Source: Chryseobacterium foetidum
GTDB taxonomy: Bacteria; Bacteroidota; Bacteroidia; Flavobacteriales; Weeksellaceae
DNA: 64,000 nt
NCBI RefSeq assembly: GCF_025457425.1
Contig: NZ_JAMXIA010000001.1
Coordinates: 2,852,001 to 2,916,000, forward strand
Direction: 5' to 3'
The first letter of the stretch is position 1. Each line of letters begins with the position of its first letter. The notes under the pieces were generated by a model that saw only the letters and a program-made list of their open reading frames with translations, had not been told where the DNA came from and did not search any database. Positions 59,433 to 64,000 of this stretch are shown in pieces. The translations under genes and the position numbers were made by a program.

Positions 59433-60281
59433 CTACAATTTTTTATAAAGCTCAATGTTAATGTGATTATTATAATTTTCCAGCTGTTTTTTAGCGTATG
59501 CTCTTTCTTCTTTTGTCCTTTCGATGATGAGTGATTTGTTGCCATTTTCATCATAACTTTCCCCACTCAGCAAACCGGGGTTCATCTGCATAAACTGTTC
59601 GGTTCCACCCAAAGGCTGTTTTCTGTAATCATTCCACTTTTTGTTGAAAGATTTTGCATCAATTTTTACCGGGACAAAATAAGGCCTTATATAAATGCCA
59701 GTAGAGCCTGCAGGTATTTTGTAATTGGCTTTTAAAGTGAATGTATGGTGATTTTTTGTATCATTAATCTGAACAATAATTCCCGGCAGTCCAGAAAAAA
59801 CATAAGGTCCCTGCTGAACAGGAATTTCTCGGGTAAACCATGCTTCCCAAATTCTTCCGCCATAATGAAGATTTGCTTTTTGGCAGAGATAGCCTTCAAT
59901 GGTTTTCGTTTCTTTTGAAAGTTGCCATTTAAAACTATTGTTCATTTCAATTTTAAATGGCTGAATGCCGATGTACTCGATTGTAGAGGTGAGTTCTTTG
60001 GTTTTAGAGGTTTTATTCTGATAAATTCCATCAGGTAATTTGATGTTGGCCTGACTCTGATTATTGTTTATGGCAAAAGCGATTGCGGAATCTTTTTTGG
60101 CGGTCACATCACTCAAAAATTCCGAATGGTCAGCAAAAACATCCAGTCTAGTCAGTTCTGTAATCACGCTGTCTCCTTTAGCAGAATTGGGGACGAATTG
60201 ATATGAATAAAGAAACCTGTGGCTTTGAGCAAAGATTGAAAACGGAATAAGAAGAATCAAAAGCGTAATTTTCAGATGCAT
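59433..60281 (-). CDS. GLPGLI-family secreted protein
   Basis: A 282-aa protein of a Bacteroidota-specific family. The signal peptide is MHLKITLLILLIPFSIFAQS and the family motif is FSGLPGIIVQIND. An EGYLCQKANLHYGGRIWEAW segment precedes it. An in-frame ATG 39 bp upstream would spoil the signal peptide, so 60,281 is preferred. GLPGLI proteins are often near peptidases or TonB receptors, but no such partner is adjacent; the function is unknown. Confidence 0.9.
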   Translation of the reverse strand: MHLKITLLILLIPFSIFAQSHRFLYSYQFVPNSAKGDSVITELTRLDVFADHSEFLSDVTAKKDSAIAFAINNNQSQANIKLPDGIYQNKTSKTKELTSTIEYIGIQPFKIEMNNSFKWQLSKETKTIEGYLCQKANLHYGGRIWEAWFTREIPVQQGPYVFSGLPGIIVQINDTKNHHTFTLKANYKIPAGSTGIYIRPYFVPVKIDAKSFNKKWNDYRKQPLGGTEQFMQMNPGLLSGESYDENGNKSLIIERTKEERAYAKKQLENYNNHINIELYKKL

Positions 60282-60452
60282 GGTTTTATTATAAAGAATT
60301 TCTTCTTCAAAACTATGCAATAATACACTTTCAGGTGTGTTAAATAGTGATAAATTAAATGTTTTGAACGTTAAATATTTTAAAGTTAATTTATGAACGT
60401 ATTCAAAACCACAGAGATTTTGTTTTTTCGGATTCTATTTTAAGAATTGAAA

Positions 60453-60809
60453 TCACCCCTCCACAATTTTTTTACGATGCTGAACACCCCAGTCCTTCAA
60501 ATTGTTGATAATGGTTTTCAGTGTATTTCCATGATCAGTCAAAGTGTATTCTACCGTTACGGGTTGGGTACTGAACACGTTTCTGTGGATGAGTTTATTA
60601 AACTCCAGTTCCTTCAGTTCTTTGCTGAGCATCCGGTTTGAAATTCCGTCTATATCATTCAGAATATCCGAAAACCTTCTTTTGTTGTAATAGCAGATAG
60701 AAGAGATGACGGCAATCTTCCATTTGCCGTGAAGAACGTCCATAGAATCCTGTACTGCACGCATTTCTTTTTTATATTCCTGCTGAAAATCTTTTGCCTG
60801 ACACTCCAT
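60453..60809 (-). CDS. HxlR-family transcriptional regulator
   Basis: A 118-aa winged-helix protein with DVLHGKWKIAVISSICYYNK, RRFSDILNDIDGISNRMLSK and VEYTLTDHGNTLK, all HxlR hallmarks. A single N-terminal Cys3 (MECQAK) could be a redox sensor, as in some HypR/QorR relatives. It is divergent from the SDR gene, and a 17-bp palindrome overlaps its promoter. Confidence 0.94.
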   Translation of the reverse strand: MECQAKDFQQEYKKEMRAVQDSMDVLHGKWKIAVISSICYYNKRRFSDILNDIDGISNRMLSKELKELEFNKLIHRNVFSTQPVTVEYTLTDHGNTLKTIINNLKDWGVQHRKKIVEG

Positions 60810-60851
60810 ATTGTTACCTTGTTACACCGTTGTTACTGTTATTTTTTGGTA

Positions 60852-60888
60852 CAAAGTTACTAAAAGTAACTAAATGATGATACATTTG
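60852..60888. promoter_or_regulatory. HxlR/SDR divergent promoter with palindromic operator
   Basis: AGTTACT-AAA-AGTAACT (60855-60871) is a perfect 7-bp inverted repeat. It overlaps TAACTTTG on the minus strand (complement of 60852-60859), the -7 box for hxlR. TACATTTG at 60881-60888 is a -7 box for the SDR gene. Additional GTTAC words lie at about 60,812-60,840. Confidence 0.65.
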
Positions 60889-60917
60889 TCATCAGAAATA
60901 ACAAAACATATTTTAAC

Positions 60918-61762
60918 ATGAATTTTACAGACAAAAATGTAGTCATTACCGGTGGAAGTACAGGAATAGGATTTGCAACTGCGAAAGCTTTTATCGAAGC
61001 GGGAGCCAACGTTTTGATTACAGGGAGAAACGCCGACAATCTGAAAAAAGCGGCAGAAAGAATCAATAATCCAAAACTGAAAACTTTAGTTTCAGATACT
61101 TCAAATTTAGCTGGAATTGCTGTACTCGAAAACCATGTTGCAGAAAGCGGAAACAAAGTAGATGTCCTTTTTCTGAATGCAGGAACAGCCGTTTTTACAC
61201 CGATTTAGCTGGAATTGCTGTACTCGAAAACCATGTTGCAGAAAGCGGAAACAAAGTAGATGTCCTTTTTCTGAATGCAGGAACAGCCGTTTTTACACCG
61301 ATTGAACAGACTACTGAGGAAGATTTTGATCATCAGTTTAATACGAATGTGAAAGGATATTATTTTACTTTACAAAAAATGATTCCGCATTTTACGGAAG
61401 GTTCTTCGGTAGTATTTAATTCATCAACGGTAGCTACAACCGCTCAGATGTACGGAAGTGTTTATTCTGCAACCAAAGGTGCGGTAAATAAAATTGCCCA
61501 GATCGCAGCCAATGAGCTGGCAGAAAGAAAAATCAGAGTGAATATTGTGAGTCCGGGACCTACAAAAACAGAAGGTTTTGACAAAGCTGTTCCAAGTCTG
61601 GACATGCAGAATGAGTTTGTCAAATCTGTGGCATTGGGAAGAATGGGTGATCCTTCAGAGATTGCTAAGGCTGTACTTTTCTTAGCTTCAGATCACGCAA
61701 GCTTTATTACAGGAACCGAATTGCTGGTTGATGGTGGTGCGATAGGCTATCTCTTGAAATAG
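60918..61762 (+). pseudogene. SDR-family oxidoreductase broken by a 98-bp tandem duplication
   Basis: The 5' part encodes NVVITGGSTGIGFATAKAFI, the Rossmann motif, and reaches VDVLFLNAGTAVFTPI, then a stop at 61,206-61,208. The sequence 61106-61203 is repeated exactly at 61204-61301. Since 98 is not a multiple of three, the frame is lost. Beyond the second copy the gene resumes with EQTTEEDFDHQFNTNVKGYY, Y-x3-K in YSATKGA and a normal end. Removing one copy restores 747 bp, a 248-aa SDR of ordinary length. The gene is therefore recently broken, possibly reversibly, unless the duplication is an assembly fault. Confidence 0.9.
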
Positions 61763-61784
61763 CAGTATTCAAATTTAAAAATAA

Positions 61785-61815
61785 ACAACCGCTAAGTGTG
61801 ATGCTTTGCGGTTGT
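61785..61815. terminator. Bidirectional terminator between SDR and S41 genes
   Basis: ACAACCGC (61785-61792) pairs with GCGGTTGT (61808-61815). It sits between converging genes, with A-rich and T-rich flanks. Confidence 0.75.
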
Positions 61816-61826
61816 CTGTTTTAAGA

Positions 61827-62795
61827 TTATTTTATCATGAGCCATTTTTCGGCTTCCTCTATTACTTCATCTTCGGGCGTAGTTTTTAAATTTTCCACGT
61901 AAACATCAGGTCTTATTTTGTCTGTATACACTTTTCCCGTTCTGTCGGCTGAGGTACTGGTCGCCAGATTGAAATTCGCTCCGTTGGAAAGCGTGAAAGT
62001 TCCGTTGGCGGTAATATATCCCATCGAATCTTTCCCGAAAGTCTTTACATTTGGTAGTCCAATCAAAGAAAGGGCGGTCATTTCTCCGCTGCTTGCAGTA
62101 TATTCATTGATGAGAACGGCAATTTTCAAGTTCGGATTTTTAATTTTATAATCACTGATTTTTGCTTTGCTTCCAACCATTCTTCCGTTTCTGGTAAGCC
62201 ACGGAGATTTATAATTCGGAGCAACAAAATATCCAACGATTCCGTCTTCAGTAAGGGCATTCAGACCTGCTACCATTGGCCACATATTGCCGCCCATATT
62301 ATTACGGAGATCCACTATCCAGCCCGTCACCGTATTTTCGCTGTCCAGTCTTTTGATTTCAGAGCGGATGGTTTCGGCGAAGACAAGGTCTTTCTGGTTG
62401 TCGTAATTGCTGCAGGCCGGAACTTTTATCATGGCAATACCGTTCCCGAGATATTTTCCTTCAGGTTTTACGATCAGCGGTTGCTGACCTCGTTCTTCCA
62501 TTATACTTTTTGTAATAAAAAAAGAGTGGTTATCGCCAGCGGCTTTAAGCTGATCCAAATAATAGTCAAACAGAATTTTCTGACTCACCGAATCATTTTC
62601 AGTTAACGGGAGTTTAGTCAGTTCCGCATCTATTTTTTTCCAGTCCAGAGAATCGGAATATAAAGCCTTCTTTTTAATCAGATTATAAATTTCCGTCTGC
62701 AGTTTAAGCGTTTTTTTGCTTGCCTTTGAAGAATTCTGCTGTCCGAAAATAATTGCTGAAATAAGGAAAGAAATTAATAATACCGGTCTGAACAT
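61827..62795 (-). CDS. S41-family peptidase (secreted)
   Basis: A 322-aa serine peptidase of the tail-specific protease group without a PDZ domain. The signal peptide is MFRPVLLISFLISAIIFGQQ. The catalytic region has WIVDLRNNMGGNMWPMVAGL, the nucleophile Ser in NEYTASSGEMTALS and the Lys in KTFGKDSMGYIT. It is presumably periplasmic. Confidence 0.9.
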   Translation of the reverse strand: MFRPVLLISFLISAIIFGQQNSSKASKKTLKLQTEIYNLIKKKALYSDSLDWKKIDAELTKLPLTENDSVSQKILFDYYLDQLKAAGDNHSFFITKSIMEERGQQPLIVKPEGKYLGNGIAMIKVPACSNYDNQKDLVFAETIRSEIKRLDSENTVTGWIVDLRNNMGGNMWPMVAGLNALTEDGIVGYFVAPNYKSPWLTRNGRMVGSKAKISDYKIKNPNLKIAVLINEYTASSGEMTALSLIGLPNVKTFGKDSMGYITANGTFTLSNGANFNLATSTSADRTGKVYTDKIRPDVYVENLKTTPEDEVIEEAEKWLMIK

Positions 62796-63018
62796 GTAAT
62801 TTGAGTTTTATATTAAATTGAATTTTAGCACCGCAAAACTATTAAATAAAACACTTTTCGGTGTAATAAAGTTTGTTAAATAAATTTCAAAGAAAATTAT
62901 CTTGTTCACCTGACGCTTGAAGGATATTTAATTTTTTCAGCATTCTTTTTTTGTTAATTTTGAAAGATGTTGTTGAGCAGAAAACAACGTCTTTGAATTA
63001 ATTTTAAATTCCAAACCC

Positions 63019-63351
63019 TTGAAAAATTATCTCTTTCTCGCCGCCGCCATCCTTTGTGAAACCATCGGAACATCATTTTTAAAGAAGACCGAACAGTTCA
63101 CAAAACCCCTTCCAACCATTGTATTTGTAGTTGCAATGACAGCATCATTTTACCTCCTTACATTTGCCTTGAAAGGAATTCCGATTGGCATTGCGTATGC
63201 CATTTGGTCTGCAGTTGGAATTGTTTTGATTTCCTTAGTAGGATATTTTGTATACAAACAAACTTTAGATTTACCTGCCATTCTTGGGATGGGACTCATC
63301 GTTGCGGGTGTGGTGATTATCAATCTTTTCTCAAAATCGGGAGCACATTAG
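63019..63351 (+). CDS. Small multidrug resistance (SMR) family transporter
   Basis: A 110-aa protein with four membrane segments. The essential E14 is in FLAAAILCETIGTSFLK, and further family motifs are GIPIGIAYAIWSAVGIVLI and GMGLIVAGVVIINL. The start is TTG at 63,019; alignment with EmrE (E14 in the same position) supports it. TAATTTTG at 62955-62962 is a -7 candidate. A GTTGTT/AACAAC hairpin lies in the leader (62,969-62,988). Confidence 0.9.
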   Translation: MKNYLFLAAAILCETIGTSFLKKTEQFTKPLPTIVFVVAMTASFYLLTFALKGIPIGIAYAIWSAVGIVLISLVGYFVYKQTLDLPAILGMGLIVAGVVIINLFSKSGAH

Positions 63352-63884
63352 AGATAAGGTTAAGGTTAAGGTTAAGGTTGAAAGTCAGCATACTAAATTA
63401 GAAAATGTGCCGCCACCTTAATGAATATCTTCAGATATTTCCTTAAAAAAACTTAACAACTCAAGTTACTTAATGGTTCAAAGGATTAGTACACAAGACA
63501 GAAAATTAAAGATTTTCAAAACTTATGTAATCTAAAAATATACGCAGACAATTAAAACTAAAACTATGTCACTCATGTGTCAAAACAATTACATCTCTCA
63601 TCTTATTTTCAAAATCCGGAGCGTATTGAATTGTTCAGACAATAAAGCACTTAAGTCACATTAGTTAATTTATTATATTGAAAACAATTAGAACACATCA
63701 GAGAAAATCAAAGATTTTCAAAACTTATGTGATCTAAAAATATACGCAGACAATTAAAACTAAAACTATGTGACTCATGTGTCAAAAAGTTTACATCTTT
63801 CCATCTGTTTTTTATTAAAACTGATCGTGTCTAAATTATTTTAGTTTTCTGTAAATCAATATTTCTTCATCTCAGAAATATCAT
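63352..63884. repeat. Repeat-filled gap after the SMR gene
   Basis: No gene is visible. GGTTAA occurs in tandem about four times at 63,358-63,380. A ~70-bp unit containing GATTTTCAAAACTTATGT, AAAATATACGCAGACAATTA and ACTCATGTGTCAAAA occurs at about 63,512-63,587 and again at about 63,712-63,787. ACTTAATGGTTCAAAGG at about 63,467 belongs to the foldback family of 6,043. Confidence 0.7.
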
Positions 63885-63896
63885 TATTTTTGTTTA

Positions 63897-64000
63897 ATGA
63901 TGGAAAATAAGTCCCCTTTTTTAGATACGCTCTTTCTGCTCCGAAAAGAAGGCACAATGACCATTTTTGCCGACATTCAGGAAATTTCTAAAAAGGAAGA
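63897..64000 (+). CDS. Partial gene at the right edge (N-terminus only)
   Basis: An open frame from ATG-ATG at 63,897 runs out of the window: MMENKSPFLDTLFLLRKEGT, then MTIFADIQEISKKE. A TATTTTTG -7 box at 63885-63892 lies immediately before it, so translation would begin almost at the transcript start unless another start is used. The family is not recognisable from 34 residues. Confidence 0.55.
   Translation, partial: MMENKSPFLDTLFLLRKEGTMTIFADIQEISKKE

Noticed and set aside
62955..63018. Guanidine-type riboswitch upstream of the SMR gene
   Set aside because: The leader is only about 50 nt with a single GTTGTT/AACAAC hairpin and none of the conserved ACGR-type motifs I would expect.

Overview
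This 64 kb window comes from a Bacteroidota genome of the flavobacterial type, most likely Weeksellaceae close to Chryseobacterium. Supporting signs are the AT-rich sequence, a SusC-type TonB receptor, the flavobacterial 16S/23S genes, promoters of the form TTTG - 19 to 21 nt - TAnnTTTG, a GLPGLI-family protein, a large type II-C Cas9 with a 47-nt CRISPR repeat, and intergenic spaces full of degenerate short-word repeats. The genus is inferred from recognition of these features, not from a database search.

Layout. 1-13,300: a SusC-like receptor (5' end in the window, 3' end cut off) faces a uronate catabolism cluster kduI-kduD-uxaC / kdgK / kdgA-exuT / uxaB-uxaA. Together these convert galacturonate and pectin-derived unsaturated uronates to KDG, KDPG and then pyruvate plus glyceraldehyde-3-phosphate. 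LacI-type operators with a central CG sit before susC and kduI, and a third copy lies before xylA. 13,300-15,050: no intact gene; a wrecked RAYT transposase, a structured repeat element and short-word repeats. 15,050-20,790: an rRNA operon with three tandem promoters, 16S, tRNA-Ile, tRNA-Ala, 23S, 5S and a terminator. The 16S 3' end lacks the canonical anti-Shine-Dalgarno core. 21,790-30,225: topB, a fasciclin/ferritin-like operon facing an ECF sigma/anti-sigma pair, a DUF1304 gene, a Crp-like regulator, and DoxX and AhpD-like genes.

30,385-41,467: a complete type II-C CRISPR-Cas locus. The tracrRNA is read leftwards, back to back with cas9-cas1-cas2, and a 66-repeat array follows. Every repeat carries a Bacteroidota promoter motif on the minus strand, positioned to start a crRNA just before each spacer. 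Repeat-embedded promoters are known from Neisseria II-C; here the motif is the Bacteroidota one.

41,600-49,440: a DJ-1/PfpI protein, a PPC-domain protein, a decayed mdaB/lysR divergent pair whose facing 5' ends have been replaced by a short-word repeat, typA, an M23 lipoprotein, a DUF6624 protein and an MFS remnant. 49,700-64,000: a GHL10 lipoprotein, a gene with an internal stop, an uncharacterised gene, a membrane-anchored PTP, a LacI regulator, a XylE-like transporter, xylA, deoD, a GLPGLI protein, an HxlR regulator facing an SDR gene broken by a 98-bp tandem duplication, an S41 peptidase, an SMR efflux protein and a partial gene at the right edge.

The observations most worth following up are the repeat-embedded crRNA promoters with the divergent tracrRNA, a three-copy structured element with compensatory base changes, the altered anti-SD, and two gene-breaking rearrangements.
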